Of a stretch of DNA of 64,000 nt, positions 16,392-25,028 are shown piece by piece; within the stretch, counting starts at the first letter, position 1; each line of letters starts with the position of its first letter. The stretch is from the NCBI RefSeq assembly GCF_006442975.2, contig NZ_CP083954.1:5339501-5403500 (forward strand). The letters are read 5' to 3'. A program made the position numbers and the translations under genes. The DNA is from Mesorhizobium sp. B2-1-1. Lineage in GTDB: Bacteria; Pseudomonadota; Alphaproteobacteria; Rhizobiales; Rhizobiaceae. The notes below the pieces were generated by a model. That model was not told where the DNA came from, made no database searches, and saw nothing but the letters and a program-made list of their open reading frames with translations.

Positions 16392-17477
16392 TCAGGTATC
16401 GCCGGCTGTGTGGAACATCATCGTCTCGGTCGTCAGGCCAGGTCCGAATGCCATGGCACAACCCACACGGTCTTCCTTTGTGGCCTCGCGCAGCATTCGC
16501 TCGAGTACGAACATGACGGTAGCAGAGGACATGTTTCCGTTTTCACGAAGGACCTCGCGGGAGGTCGACAACGCGTCGGAACGGAGATTCAGCGCGCGCT
16601 CCACTGCGTCGAGAACGGAGCGGCCGCCCGGGTGGACGGCCCAAAGGTCGACGTCTGAAACGCTCCTGTTTCCCAGAATGCTGCCTATGTCTGTGCCGAG
16701 TGCATGGTGGATTGCGGCGGGAACCTCTCCCGACAACACCATGTCGAAACCGTCGTCATGTATGTTCCAGGTCATGAGGTCGCGGCTGCCGCCATCGACG
16801 AGCGCGTGAAAACTATCCAGTCCTATGCCAAAAGGACTGGCGCTTACCGACGCAGCCGAGCAGCCATCGCCCCACAGGCAGAACGAGAGCAGCTTTTCAA
16901 GGTCGGAGGTCTCCTTGAGGTGAAGCGTACAGAGTTCGATGCTGACCACCAGAACCCGGGCCTCGGGTTCCGACCGGATGATGTGTCGTGCCTGCTTGAG
17001 TGCGTTGATCGCTGCATAGCAACCCATGAAGCCGAGGATTGTGCGCTCGATGGAGGTCGGCAGGTTGCACCGGGCAATTATTTCCAGATCCAGGCCGGGG
17101 GCGGAAAACCCCGTGCAGGTGGTGACGATCAAATGTGTGATACGGCTCCTGTCCTGACCATGAAGGAGCTTCTCCACGGCCTGTTCAGCCAGAGCGGGCG
17201 CTGTGGCCGCGAACATCTCCATGCGCTTTGCCGTGCCTGGAAACGCGCCGCGTTTGAAAACACCCTCCAAATCGACACTTGGGCCTTCAGGATCATCGGC
17301 GGGCGCAAAGCACGAATAACGATGCTCTATTCCGCATCTGTCCGCCATGCGATCAAAGATCGCCCGGCGACGGGGATTTGCCGTCAACTGGGAACCGGCA
17401 AATTGAAGAAAGAAGCGGTGAACGCCATTCTCCGGAACGGCTGCCGCAATCCGGTTGATGAAAGCTTGAGCGGGCAT
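16392..17477 (-). CDS. Type III polyketide synthase (chalcone/stilbene synthase-like)
   Basis: 361 residues, the usual length. The Cys-His-Asn triad is visible: C153 in ILGFMGCYAAINAL, H282 in LWAVHPGG and N315 in ENGNMSSAT. The N-terminal CGIEHRYS motif is also conserved. Homologous bacterial enzymes make alkylresorcinols, alkylpyrones or phloroglucinols from fatty acyl starters and malonyl-CoA. It is the first gene of a tight three-gene operon with a methyltransferase and a flavoprotein, so a methylated, oxidised phenolic or pyrone lipid is the likely product. Starter and chain length are not readable. Confidence 0.93.
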   Translation of the reverse strand: MPAQAFINRIAAAVPENGVHRFFLQFAGSQLTANPRRRAIFDRMADRCGIEHRYSCFAPADDPEGPSVDLEGVFKRGAFPGTAKRMEMFAATAPALAEQAVEKLLHGQDRSRITHLIVTTCTGFSAPGLDLEIIARCNLPTSIERTILGFMGCYAAINALKQARHIIRSEPEARVLVVSIELCTLHLKETSDLEKLLSFCLWGDGCSAASVSASPFGIGLDSFHALVDGGSRDLMTWNIHDDGFDMVLSGEVPAAIHHALGTDIGSILGNRSVSDVDLWAVHPGGRSVLDAVERALNLRSDALSTSREVLRENGNMSSATVMFVLERMLREATKEDRVGCAMAFGPGLTTETMMFHTAGDT

Positions 17478-17923
17478 CTTTTCCTCGGCCTACAGCTTTA
17501 GGCTGGTGTACCGCGGGCGGTGACTACGAACCCGACCGGGTCGGGACCAGCCCCTGAGAGGTGGTAAACACCCTCATAAACGTTCGGGACAGATGAAAGC
17601 TTCCCTCGTCCTCGACGATTTCCAAGGTGCCGGCCAATGGCGGCACCAAGCGCAATTGGAGGCATCCTCGGCGGCGCAGGCGGGCGAGCGTCGAATGTGG
17701 CACCGTACGCAACGGATGCCGCATTCGCATCAGGATGGATGGCACCGCGGCCGCCATATAGCCAGACGAGTCATCCATTCCTTGACCGGCCAAGGCCTTG
17801 GCCAGTCGACCGCGATCTCGGTCGGACCGGCGGGTTCCCCGGACCACCAGGGATCGTCAAGGCGGCTTAGCTATCATGGCAGCGGGGACAAACCGCTGTC
17901 GAATGGCCGTGCGCGGAGATACC
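17478..17923. other. Intergenic gap, 446 bp
   Basis: Between the 5' end of the PKS operon and the 3' end of the first solute-binding protein gene (both on the minus strand). It should contain the PKS promoter. Open frames of about 77-155 codons run through it on both strands but look non-coding. Confidence 0.45.
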
Positions 17924-19111
17924 CTATTTGGCGTTTTTGGCCCCGCCGATCTCCTTGTCCCACTTCTCGAACATGGCAACCAGCGGTTTGGCGTCGAGCG
18001 GCGGTTCGATCGGGTTGTCGGCGATCATCGCGGCATATTCGGGCCGGCCGAAACGCTTGATCGTGTCCTGGCTGTCCTGCGGCGCCATCTCTATGGGCAC
18101 GTCCCTGATCGACGGGCCGGGGTACATGTAGCCGTGATCGTACATGAATGCCTGCTGCTCGGGCTCAAGGATGAAGGCGATCAGTTGCAGGAGAACGCCG
18201 AGCTTTTCGTCGGAAACGCCCTTTGGGATAGCCACATAGTTGGCGTCGCTGACCCAGTGGAAGCCCTTCAGGGTCGCAATCTTGTAGTCTTCGGGAACGA
18301 TGCCGAGATAGCGCGGATTGATGTCCCATCCGGTGGTCGTGGCGATGATGTCGCGCGTGCCGTCACCCAGTTCCTTCATGGTGACGGTCGTGCCGGAGGG
18401 ATAATAGTCGATGCAGTCGTTCAGTTCCTTGAGATAGGCCCAGGTCTTCTCCCAGCCGTCGATAGGATCCAGCGGATCCTTGTCGCCGAGCAGGTAGGGA
18501 AGGCCCATGACGAAGGTTCGGCCGGGGCCGGAATTCGCCGGGCGCGCATACATGAACTTTCCCGGATGCGCCTTGCACCAGGCAAGCAACTCTTCAGCGG
18601 TCCCAGGAAGGTCCTTGACCCGATCCGGCGCATATTCCAGGAGCGGGCCTGACGGATACCAGCTATCGACGAAGGCTTGGCCCTTCGCCATCTGCTGCAT
18701 GGCATAGGCGCCCGGTAGGTAGCGCTCGTCGAGCTTGGGGAACATATCGGCGTAGTCGGGCAGGATCTGGGTCCACAATCCCTGGTCGATGCCCGCGGCA
18801 AGGGCGTCGTTACCGGTGAGCACGAAATCGATGTCCAACCGGCCTGCCGCCTGCTGGGCCTTGAGCTTGGCGGCAAGTTCGGGCGCGGGCGCCTGCGTGT
18901 AAACGAACTTCGAAATCAGTTCCGGATGGGTCTCGGCGAACTTTTCAAGCGCCCGCTGGCTGAGTTGCAGGTCGCCGGCAACGTCGACCACATTGATGAC
19001 CAGCGGTTCCTTCGGCTTCGGGAACTCCTTGGCAAGCACGAAAACCGGCCTTGCCGCCGCGGCAACGCCAGCACCCAGGATCGTTAGAAGGGCATTGCGT
19101 CGGGTTGTCAT
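17924..19111 (-). CDS. ABC transporter solute-binding protein, paralog 1
   Basis: 395 residues with a twin-arginine-type export signal (MTTRRNALLTILGAGVAAAA). It is one of four paralogs in the window sharing WYPSGPLLEYAPDRVK, ARPANSGPGRTF.MGLPYLLGD and TTGWDINPR.LGIVP. They belong to the family 1 periplasmic binding proteins that feed PotABC-like transporters. The ATG at 19111 has GGAGGAGA upstream. It is the last gene of the minus-strand run gntR-uxuA-lacI-nagB-SBP and has no permease of its own; it probably uses the ABC proteins encoded at 26-29 kb. Likely ligand: a uronate- or amino-sugar-containing saccharide. Confidence 0.85.
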   Translation of the reverse strand: MTTRRNALLTILGAGVAAAARPVFVLAKEFPKPKEPLVINVVDVAGDLQLSQRALEKFAETHPELISKFVYTQAPAPELAAKLKAQQAAGRLDIDFVLTGNDALAAGIDQGLWTQILPDYADMFPKLDERYLPGAYAMQQMAKGQAFVDSWYPSGPLLEYAPDRVKDLPGTAEELLAWCKAHPGKFMYARPANSGPGRTFVMGLPYLLGDKDPLDPIDGWEKTWAYLKELNDCIDYYPSGTTVTMKELGDGTRDIIATTTGWDINPRYLGIVPEDYKIATLKGFHWVSDANYVAIPKGVSDEKLGVLLQLIAFILEPEQQAFMYDHGYMYPGPSIRDVPIEMAPQDSQDTIKRFGRPEYAAMIADNPIEPPLDAKPLVAMFEKWDKEIGGAKNAK

Positions 19112-19145
19112 TGGTGTCTCCTCCCTTTCTAGGTTGCGTGGACGG

Positions 19146-19907
19146 TTATTCGCCCACGGTGTCCGGCACTTCGCGAAGCAGAGCAGCCGATTGCGGATCG
19201 AGAAACAGGTGGCAGTCGGCATGCCTGCGCAAGATACCGGCCGGCACCATCGGCGAGATCGGCGCTTCGACCGTATCGCGCACCGCCTCGGCCTTGCGGC
19301 GGTCCGGCACCGCCAGCACGATCAGACCGCTTTTCATGATCTGGTTGACGGTCATGGAGATCGCCCTGTGCGGAACGTCTTCCAGCGTCGGAAACCAGCC
19401 TTCGCCGAACTGCTGGCGGCGGCAGCGGTCGTCCAGCGTTACCAGGTGGAACGGTGCGGTCGTCTCGAAGTCCGCGGGCGGATCGTTGAAGGCGAGGTGG
19501 CCGTTCTCGCCAATGCCCGCGAATGTCACATCGATGGGGTGACGCTCAATCAACGCATTGATGCGCGCCACCTCGGCACCTGGATCCGGCACGTCCCCGT
19601 CGATGAAATGAAAGGCCCCGAGCGACGGCAGCAACGCGGTGAAGCGCTCCTTGAGATAGCGCCGAAAACTGGCCGGATGCGTATCCGGCATGGCGACATA
19701 TTCATCGAGGTGAAAGCCGGTGACGCGCGACCAGTCGATGTCATCCCGCTTCACCAGCGCGGCAAGTACCTCGAACTGGCTGGCTCCGGTGGCGACGACG
19801 ATATTGGCCGCCCCGCGCGCCTCGATCGCGGCGCGGATCGACTGCGCCCCCAGTTCAGCGGCAGCGGCGCCCAGCAGCTTTTTGTCCGGTTTCACGTAAA
19901 TTCGCAT
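19146..19907 (-). CDS. nagB: Glucosamine-6-phosphate deaminase
   Basis: 253 residues, the normal size for NagB. Catalyses glucosamine-6-phosphate to fructose-6-phosphate plus ammonia. Signature segments are [12 protein letters not shown] (catalytic Asp), [16 protein letters not shown] (catalytic His) and the N-terminal [13 protein letters not shown]. The ATG at 19907 begins 2 bases after the lacI stop codon, so the two are cotranscribed. The partner deacetylase nagA is at 33.8 kb in the same locus. There is no C-terminal allosteric extension as in E. coli NagB. Confidence 0.9.
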   Translation of the reverse strand: MRIYVKPDKKLLGAAAAELGAQSIRAAIEARGAANIVVATGASQFEVLAALVKRDDIDWSRVTGFHLDEYVAMPDTHPASFRRYLKERFTALLPSLGAFHFIDGDVPDPGAEVARINALIERHPIDVTFAGIGENGHLAFNDPPADFETTAPFHLVTLDDRCRRQQFGEGWFPTLEDVPHRAISMTVNQIMKSGLIVLAVPDRRKAEAVRDTVEAPISPMVPAGILRRHADCHLFLDPQSAALLREVPDTVGE

Positions 19908-19909
19908 GA

Positions 19910-20962
19910 TCACTCCGTGGTTGTAAGTCGATCGAGCCCCGCCGTTTCTCGCTGCGAGCACGGGGCCTGGGTTGTCGCCCTGATGACGAATTCGGTGACG
20001 AGATTGATGCGCTTGTGCGCGAGCGGCTTGCCTTGCAGCATAGCGACGAGAAGCTCGACCGCCTGCCTGCCGGCCTCCGCGCAATGGGTTGCGATGGACG
20101 TCAGGGGCGGGAAAAGGGTCGGCGCCAGTATGCCGTCGCAGCCGATCACGCTGTAGTCGCCCGGCACCGACAGGCCGCGCGCGGCAAGCCCGGCCATGAT
20201 GCCTTGCGCCATGACATCGTCGAATGCGAGTACGGCGGTCGCGCCCGTCAGGACGAGTTCATCGACGCAGGCCTGGCCGGCCTCGAAGCTTGGCCGCGAG
20301 GTCGGAACCCGTACGATCTCAACCCCAAGCTCGGCGGCCCTCCTGGTCACGGTGCCGTAGCGCTGGCTGTTCGACCAGGAGAATGCCGGCCCGGCAACAT
20401 AGGCGATCGATCTATGGCCCAGCGAAACCAGATGCTCCAGCGCCTGCCCATAGCTTGGCCCGCTATCGACCAGAAGCCGTACCATGCCGGGAATGTCGCG
20501 GTTGACGAGGACGCAAGGCCGCCTCCGCGCATGTTCAAGGATCTGTTTCGTGTGCAGGCGCGAAGAGGCGATGATGAAACCTTCTACCTGCGCTGACAGC
20601 TTGGTCAGGAGAATGTCTTCCACTTCCGGCGTCTCGTCAGAATCGCCGATAAACGTCGCATAGCCACATTCGCGGGCCGTCGCCTGCCCCCCACGCATCA
20701 TCGCCGCGAAGAACGGGTTGGTGATATCGGGCACGATTAGCGCGATGTTGCCCATCCGGCCGGTGCTTAGTGCGCGCGCGGCATGATTGGGGACATAGCC
20801 GAGCCGCGCGGCGACCGAGTGAACCCGCGCGACCGTCTCGCGACTGAGAAGTTCCGGCCGGCTGAAAGCACGCGAAACGGTAGCCGAAGAGACGTTGGCG
20901 GCGTCCGCCACCTCGCTCAGCGTCGGTGTTGAAGATGAATTGTTCCGCCTTCGGTCAGGCAT
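19910..20962 (-). CDS. LacI-family transcriptional regulator
   Basis: 350 residues. An N-terminal LacI helix-turn-helix ([20 protein letters not shown], then [12 protein letters not shown] hinge) and a periplasmic-binding-protein-like effector domain ([38 protein letters not shown]). The ATG at 20962 is preferred over the one at 20974 because GGGGA lies 6-7 bases upstream, and because the upstream ATG overlaps a perfect LacI-type palindrome. This arrangement implies autorepression and control of nagB and SBP 1 downstream. The effector is probably an intermediate of the sugar pathway; unknown. Confidence 0.9.
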   Translation of the reverse strand: MPDRRRNNSSSTPTLSEVADAANVSSATVSRAFSRPELLSRETVARVHSVAARLGYVPNHAARALSTGRMGNIALIVPDITNPFFAAMMRGGQATARECGYATFIGDSDETPEVEDILLTKLSAQVEGFIIASSRLHTKQILEHARRRPCVLVNRDIPGMVRLLVDSGPSYGQALEHLVSLGHRSIAYVAGPAFSWSNSQRYGTVTRRAAELGVEIVRVPTSRPSFEAGQACVDELVLTGATAVLAFDDVMAQGIMAGLAARGLSVPGDYSVIGCDGILAPTLFPPLTSIATHCAEAGRQAVELLVAMLQGKPLAHKRINLVTEFVIRATTQAPCSQRETAGLDRLTTTE

Positions 20963-20972
20963 GCGCGTCCCC

Positions 20973-21002
20973 ATGCAAGCGCTTGCATGAAAGCGCTTGC
21001 AC
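20973..21002. promoter_or_regulatory. Tandem LacI-type operators upstream of lacI
   Basis: ATGCAAGCGCTTGCAT (20973-20988) is a perfect 16-bp palindrome with the AAGCGCTT core typical of LacI/GalR operators. A second AAGCGCTT core lies 14 bp further upstream (20991-20998, flanked TGA...GCAC). Both sit just ahead of the lacI start at 20962, so autoregulation is the simplest reading. Confidence 0.75.
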
Positions 21003-21173
21003 GAAGTCGTGTCAAGGATTGATTGGCCTAGAACAGGTCGGATAGTCGGGCTGTCCCCCGAGGCACTCCTCCACAGGCGGAAACCGACCTAATGCCGATC
21101 GACGTCAGACATAGGTCAGGATCGGCGCAGGCGGACCGAAGCCGCGCCGATCACGGTAGGCATTGCCGCGCCG

Positions 21174-22358
21174 TCAACCCTTCGACTGGAGCGCGTGGAT
21201 CACGCCGCGCAGTTCCGCCAGACCGCGCAGGCGACCTATCGCCGGATAGCCCGGATTCACCGTTTTTGTGAGATCATCCAGCATGCGGTGGCCGTGGTCG
21301 GAGCGGAAGACGATGGTGTCGTGCGGTTCCCGTTTGCCGTCTTCGGCCAACAATTCGCGCAGTACCGCAACCATGTCCACGTCGCCGTCCAGATGCGCCG
21401 CTTCATGGAAGGTGCGGCCATCGCCTTCGCGCTTGGTCGCCCGCAAATGTGCGAAGGGGATGCGCGACGCGAAGTGCTTCGCCATCGCCGGAAGATCGTT
21501 GTCGGCGCGCACGCCAAGGCTTCCGGTGCAAAAGCACATGCCGACGGCCGGCGACGGAACTGCCTCGAAGAGCGCGTTGTAGTCGGCGGCGGTCGAGGCC
21601 ACCCGCGGCAGACCAAAGAGCGAGCGGGGCGGATCGTCCGGATGCAGCGCAAGCCGGACGCCGCTGCTCTCTGCGGCGGGCGCGATCGCCGCCAGGAATT
21701 CGGTGAGATGGTGGCGCAGCCGGGCGGCATCGATGCCCGCATAACGCTCCAGCCGGTCGCGAAATTGCGGGACCGTCAACGGCTCCGTGGTCGAGCCCGG
21801 CAGCGCACTGGCGATGTTGGCGACGAGGGTCGCGGCCTCCTCTTCGCTCATCGCCTCGAAAACAGCTTTCGCCCGCTCGCGGTCCTCGTTCGAATAATCG
21901 GCTTCGGCTCCCCTGCGCTGCAGGATGTGCAGGTCGAAGGCTGCGAACCGGTCCTGGTCGAAACGCATCGCGGTCGCGCCGCTTGGCAGTTCGTAATCGA
22001 GATCGGTGCGGGTCCAGTCCACCAGGGGCATGAAATTGAAACAGATGATATGGATGCCGTTGGCCGCAACCGCTTCCATGCTGGCGATCCAGGCCTCGAT
22101 CTCGACTTTCGCCTCGCCCCCGTGACGCTTGACAGCGTCGGGGACCGGTATGCTTTCAACGACCGACCAGACAAGCGGCGAGCGGTCGGACGGCGTATCC
22201 TCGATCGTCGCCTTGCGCGTCGCCACCTCCGCCTTCGTCCAGGCACGCCCGATCGGGACTTCGTGCAACGCCGATACGATATCGGTGGCGCCGGCCTGAC
22301 GCACCGCATCGAGCGGAACCCCCGCGTCCGGCCCAAACCATCTCCATGCCTCGCGCAT
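21174..22358 (-). CDS. uxuA: Mannonate dehydratase
   Basis: 394 residues, full length. Converts D-mannonate to 2-keto-3-deoxygluconate in hexuronate catabolism. Recognised by MREAWRWFGP at the start, NGIHIICFNFMPLVDWTRTD, RLALHPDDPPRSLFGLPR and CFCTGSLGVR, with the metal-binding His/Cys of this Fe/Mn enzyme in HPDDPP and CFCTGS. It sits between gntR and lacI on the same strand. Together with uxaC it gives the glucuronate branch, except that the intervening reductase uxuB survives only as a remnant at 24.7 kb. Confidence 0.93.
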   Translation of the reverse strand: MREAWRWFGPDAGVPLDAVRQAGATDIVSALHEVPIGRAWTKAEVATRKATIEDTPSDRSPLVWSVVESIPVPDAVKRHGGEAKVEIEAWIASMEAVAANGIHIICFNFMPLVDWTRTDLDYELPSGATAMRFDQDRFAAFDLHILQRRGAEADYSNEDRERAKAVFEAMSEEEAATLVANIASALPGSTTEPLTVPQFRDRLERYAGIDAARLRHHLTEFLAAIAPAAESSGVRLALHPDDPPRSLFGLPRVASTAADYNALFEAVPSPAVGMCFCTGSLGVRADNDLPAMAKHFASRIPFAHLRATKREGDGRTFHEAAHLDGDVDMVAVLRELLAEDGKREPHDTIVFRSDHGHRMLDDLTKTVNPGYPAIGRLRGLAELRGVIHALQSKG

Positions 22359-22393
22359 TCGTCATTTCTCCAACTATTTCAGGGCTGGTCGGC

Positions 22394-23137
22394 TCAAATA
22401 AACCAGTCGGGGTAGGCGTCGCGCAGTTGCTCGACATCGGGAATGACAGCGCCCAGGTGGATTCGCATGGCCTCGCAGGCAGCCTTCACGTCATGCGCCC
22501 CTATAGCGTTGCGGATGACCGTATGCTCGCCAATCACATGGTCCATGCGGCCGAGCGCGGGCAGCGTCATGCGTCGCGCCCGGTCGATCTGCACCTTGAC
22601 CGGCTTCAGATAGTTCCAGATGCCGGAATAGCTGGCTATTCGGGCAATCGCCTCGTGAAAGGCCTCGTCGGCCTCGTGAAAGCCGTTCATGTCCTGTCGT
22701 TCGGCAAGGAACCGCTGCCGCGCCAATATGTCGTCGAGCTTTCCCACATCGTTGCCGTTTGCGCATTGCGCGGCCTTTTCGACCGTGGCGCCTTCCAGCG
22801 CCTTACGGATGACGACGGCTTCGGGAATGAGCGAGATCGGTATCGGCGCGACGAAGGTTCCCGACTGAGGATAGATATTGACCAGCCCGTCTTCGACCAG
22901 ACGAATCAACGCCTCGCGCACCGGCGTGCGGCTGACACCGAAACGCTCGGTCAGCACCTTTTCATTCAAGGCGTTGCCGGGCTTAAGCTGCATGGATACG
23001 ATCGCCTCGTGCAGTTCGCGGTATACTGCGGACGCAGCCGTCGTACGCACGATGCCCGGCCGACGCATCTTCGTTCGAACGGGGGCGGCGTCGCGGTCGG
23101 AGCCCGCAATGCCCGCATGCGCCTTTGCTGATGTCAT
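22394..23137 (-). CDS. GntR-family (FCD subfamily) regulator of the uronate locus
   Basis: 247 residues from the ATG at 23137. A winged helix-turn-helix (LNEKVLTERFGVSRTPVREA) is followed by an FCD ligand/metal-binding domain (HEADEAFHEAI, HTVIRNAI, AMRIHLG with the metal-ligand histidines). Regulators of this type (UxuR, ExuR, GntR) respond to uronates or their derivatives. A perfect TAATATATTA palindrome lies about 33 bp upstream of its start, and near-identical sites precede two other operons in the locus, which makes this protein their likely repressor. It is divergent from uxaC. Confidence 0.88.
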   Translation of the reverse strand: MTSAKAHAGIAGSDRDAAPVRTKMRRPGIVRTTAASAVYRELHEAIVSMQLKPGNALNEKVLTERFGVSRTPVREALIRLVEDGLVNIYPQSGTFVAPIPISLIPEAVVIRKALEGATVEKAAQCANGNDVGKLDDILARQRFLAERQDMNGFHEADEAFHEAIARIASYSGIWNYLKPVKVQIDRARRMTLPALGRMDHVIGEHTVIRNAIGAHDVKAACEAMRIHLGAVIPDVEQLRDAYPDWFI

Positions 23138-23169
23138 TTCTCGATCCCCGATCTTCAATCAGTTGCATA

Positions 23170-23180
23170 TTAATATATTA
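23170..23180. promoter_or_regulatory. Candidate GntR operator between gntR and uxaC
   Basis: TTAATATATTA contains the perfect 10-bp palindrome TAATATATTA. It lies in the divergent gntR/uxaC promoter region. Related sites occur at 24971-24981 and 32490-32500. Confidence 0.6.
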
Positions 23181-23296
23181 TTCCTTACTGTTCGCCAATA
23201 TCGGAACGCCGCTTCATCCCAAATTATGATCGCGCGCATTCAATCGCCCCTCCCTTCCGAACGCCGCTTTCGCGGCTCGACCGCAAGGATTTTGCA

Positions 23297-24697
23297 ATGC
23301 CGCTCCATCCCGACAGGCTTTTTTCGCCTGACCCTACCGTCCGTTCCATCGCCAGGCGCCTCTATGAAGGCGTGCGTGCCTTGCCGATCATCTCCCCGCA
23401 TGGCCATACCGAGCCGGATTGGTATGCGTATGACCTGCCATTCCCGGATCCGGCCACGCTGTTCGTCAAGCCCGACCACTACATTTTGCGCATGTTCTAT
23501 TCCCAGGGAATGCGCATGGAAGATTTCGGCGTCCCACGACTGGATGGGGGCCCGATCGAAACCGATCCCCGCAAGATCTGGCGCCGCTTCGCCGAGAACT
23601 ACGCCCTTTTCCGCGGCACGCCGACACGGCTGTGGTTCGAGCATTCGCTGGCAACGGTCTTCGGAATCGAAGAGCGGCTCGGCGCGAAGAATGCCGACCT
23701 TCTTTATGACCGCATCGCCGAACAGCTCGAGCGGCCGGAGATGCGCCCGCGCGCGCTCTACAAGCGTTTCAACATCGAAGCCATCTCAACGACGGACGCC
23801 GCCACCGATGCGCTTGCCGCGCATGATGCGATCAAGGCTTCCGGATGGGACGCCCGGGTTGTGCCAGCCTACCGGCCAGACGCCGTCGTCGACCCTTCGC
23901 GCAAGGGTTTCCATGCCGAGGTGGAGCGGTTCCTGGCGTTGGCCGGAACGCCGGCCAGCTATCCCGGCTATCTTGAGGCGCACCGAATCCGCCGTGCATA
24001 TTTCAAGCAGCGCGGCGCGACGTCCACCGACCACGGCCATCCGAATGCCCGCACCGCCGACCTGTCGAAGGCGGAAGCAACGGCTCTGTTCGACCGGGTG
24101 TTGAAGGCCGATGTCTCGCCCGAGGATGCGGACCTGTTCCGCGCACAAATGCTGACCGAAATGGCGCGCATGAGCGTCGAGGACGGCCTGGTCATGCAAA
24201 TCCATCCCGGCTCTTTCCGCAACCACAACCCGCAGATTTTCGCCGAGTTCGGCTTCGACAAGGGCGCAGACATTCCCACCGGCACCGATTATGTCCACGA
24301 CCTCAAGCCGCTCCTCGACGCGTTCGGCAACGACACGCGCCTGACATTGATCCTGTTCACACTGGACGAGACGGCCTATGGGCGCGAGCTTGGGCCGCTT
24401 GCCGGGCATTATCCGGCGCTGCGCCTCGGCCCGCCCTGGTGGTTTTTCGACAGCCCCGAAGGCATGTACCGGTTTCGCAAGCTTACCACGGAGACAGCCG
24501 GCTTCTATAACACGGTGGGCTTCAACGACGACACCCGTGCCTTCTGTTCGATCCCCGCGCGGCACGACATGGCGCGCCGCGTCGACTGCAATTTTCTCGC
24601 GGAATTGGTGGCTGACCACCGGCTCGACGAGGACGAGGCGCAGGAAGTGGCGCACGATCTCGCCTACCGCCTGGCCAAGAAAGCCTATAGGCTCTGA
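23297..24697 (+). CDS. uxaC: Glucuronate (uronate) isomerase
   Basis: 466 residues, matching the usual 465-470. Interconverts D-glucuronate and D-fructuronate (or galacturonate and tagaturonate). Key segments: IISPHGHTEPDWYAYD with the metal-site H-x-H, the long insertion-free barrel and RHDMARRVDCNFLAELV near the C-terminus. AAGGA lies ahead of the ATG. It is divergent from gntR-uxuA and is followed by the uxuB remnant and SBP 2. Confidence 0.93.
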   Translation: MPLHPDRLFSPDPTVRSIARRLYEGVRALPIISPHGHTEPDWYAYDLPFPDPATLFVKPDHYILRMFYSQGMRMEDFGVPRLDGGPIETDPRKIWRRFAENYALFRGTPTRLWFEHSLATVFGIEERLGAKNADLLYDRIAEQLERPEMRPRALYKRFNIEAISTTDAATDALAAHDAIKASGWDARVVPAYRPDAVVDPSRKGFHAEVERFLALAGTPASYPGYLEAHRIRRAYFKQRGATSTDHGHPNARTADLSKAEATALFDRVLKADVSPEDADLFRAQMLTEMARMSVEDGLVMQIHPGSFRNHNPQIFAEFGFDKGADIPTGTDYVHDLKPLLDAFGNDTRLTLILFTLDETAYGRELGPLAGHYPALRLGPPWWFFDSPEGMYRFRKLTTETAGFYNTVGFNDDTRAFCSIPARHDMARRVDCNFLAELVADHRLDEDEAQEVAHDLAYRLAKKAYRL

Positions 24698-24699
24698 CC

Positions 24700-24914
24700 A
24701 TGGCGCAGCGGCTTTCCAATCGGACCTGGGTGACCTGCCGGCCGGGATCGGGCGCGCGGACCGCAAAGATCGGCTTGGCTGCCCAACTGGCCGCCGTCTT
24801 CCTGCGGCTGAAGCAGGTCCTCGGCACCGATCTCCCGGCCGAGCCCATTTCGCAAGCCTGGGAACCGTATTGACCGATCTTTTGAACGACGGCGCCGCAG
24901 CCACCGTGGCATGA
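24700..24914 (+). pseudogene. Remnant of a mannitol-dehydrogenase-family gene (uxuB-like) C-terminus
   Basis: Directly after uxaC the sequence encodes, in one frame, LAAQLAAVFLRLKQVLGTDL and PAEP, then continues after a frame change as FASLGTVLTDLLNDGAAATV-stop. Joined, these resemble the extreme C-terminus of polyol/fructuronate dehydrogenases (a ..VFG.DLP.DP.F...L...L..L...GA...A ending). The rest of the gene, including the NAD-binding domain, is absent. The position after uxaC is where uxuB (fructuronate reductase) is often found. This is pattern recognition from a short, degraded segment, so it needs a translated search. Confidence 0.5.
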
Positions 24915-24970
24915 TTGGCGCAGCGGTTCATGCACGGAGCAGAAAGCGGTTGTTTTTGATGACTGGTAGA

Positions 24971-24981
24971 TTAATATATCA
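24971..24981. promoter_or_regulatory. Candidate GntR operator upstream of SBP 2
   Basis: TTAATATATCA, one base from the TAATATATTA palindrome upstream of gntR. It lies 48 bp before the SBP 2 start codon. Confidence 0.55.
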
Positions 24982-25028
24982 AAATTGAAATCCTGCCGGA
25001 CAAGACAGGACCAGCGGAGGAGATGAAG

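Noticed and set aside
17524..17847. 107-codon minus-strand frame upstream of the PKS gap
   Set aside because: Arg/Ser-rich, no start context and no recognisable motif.
21195..22415. 406-codon plus-strand frame opposite uxuA
   Set aside because: uxuA on the minus strand matches the full-length family; the antisense frame has no domain features.
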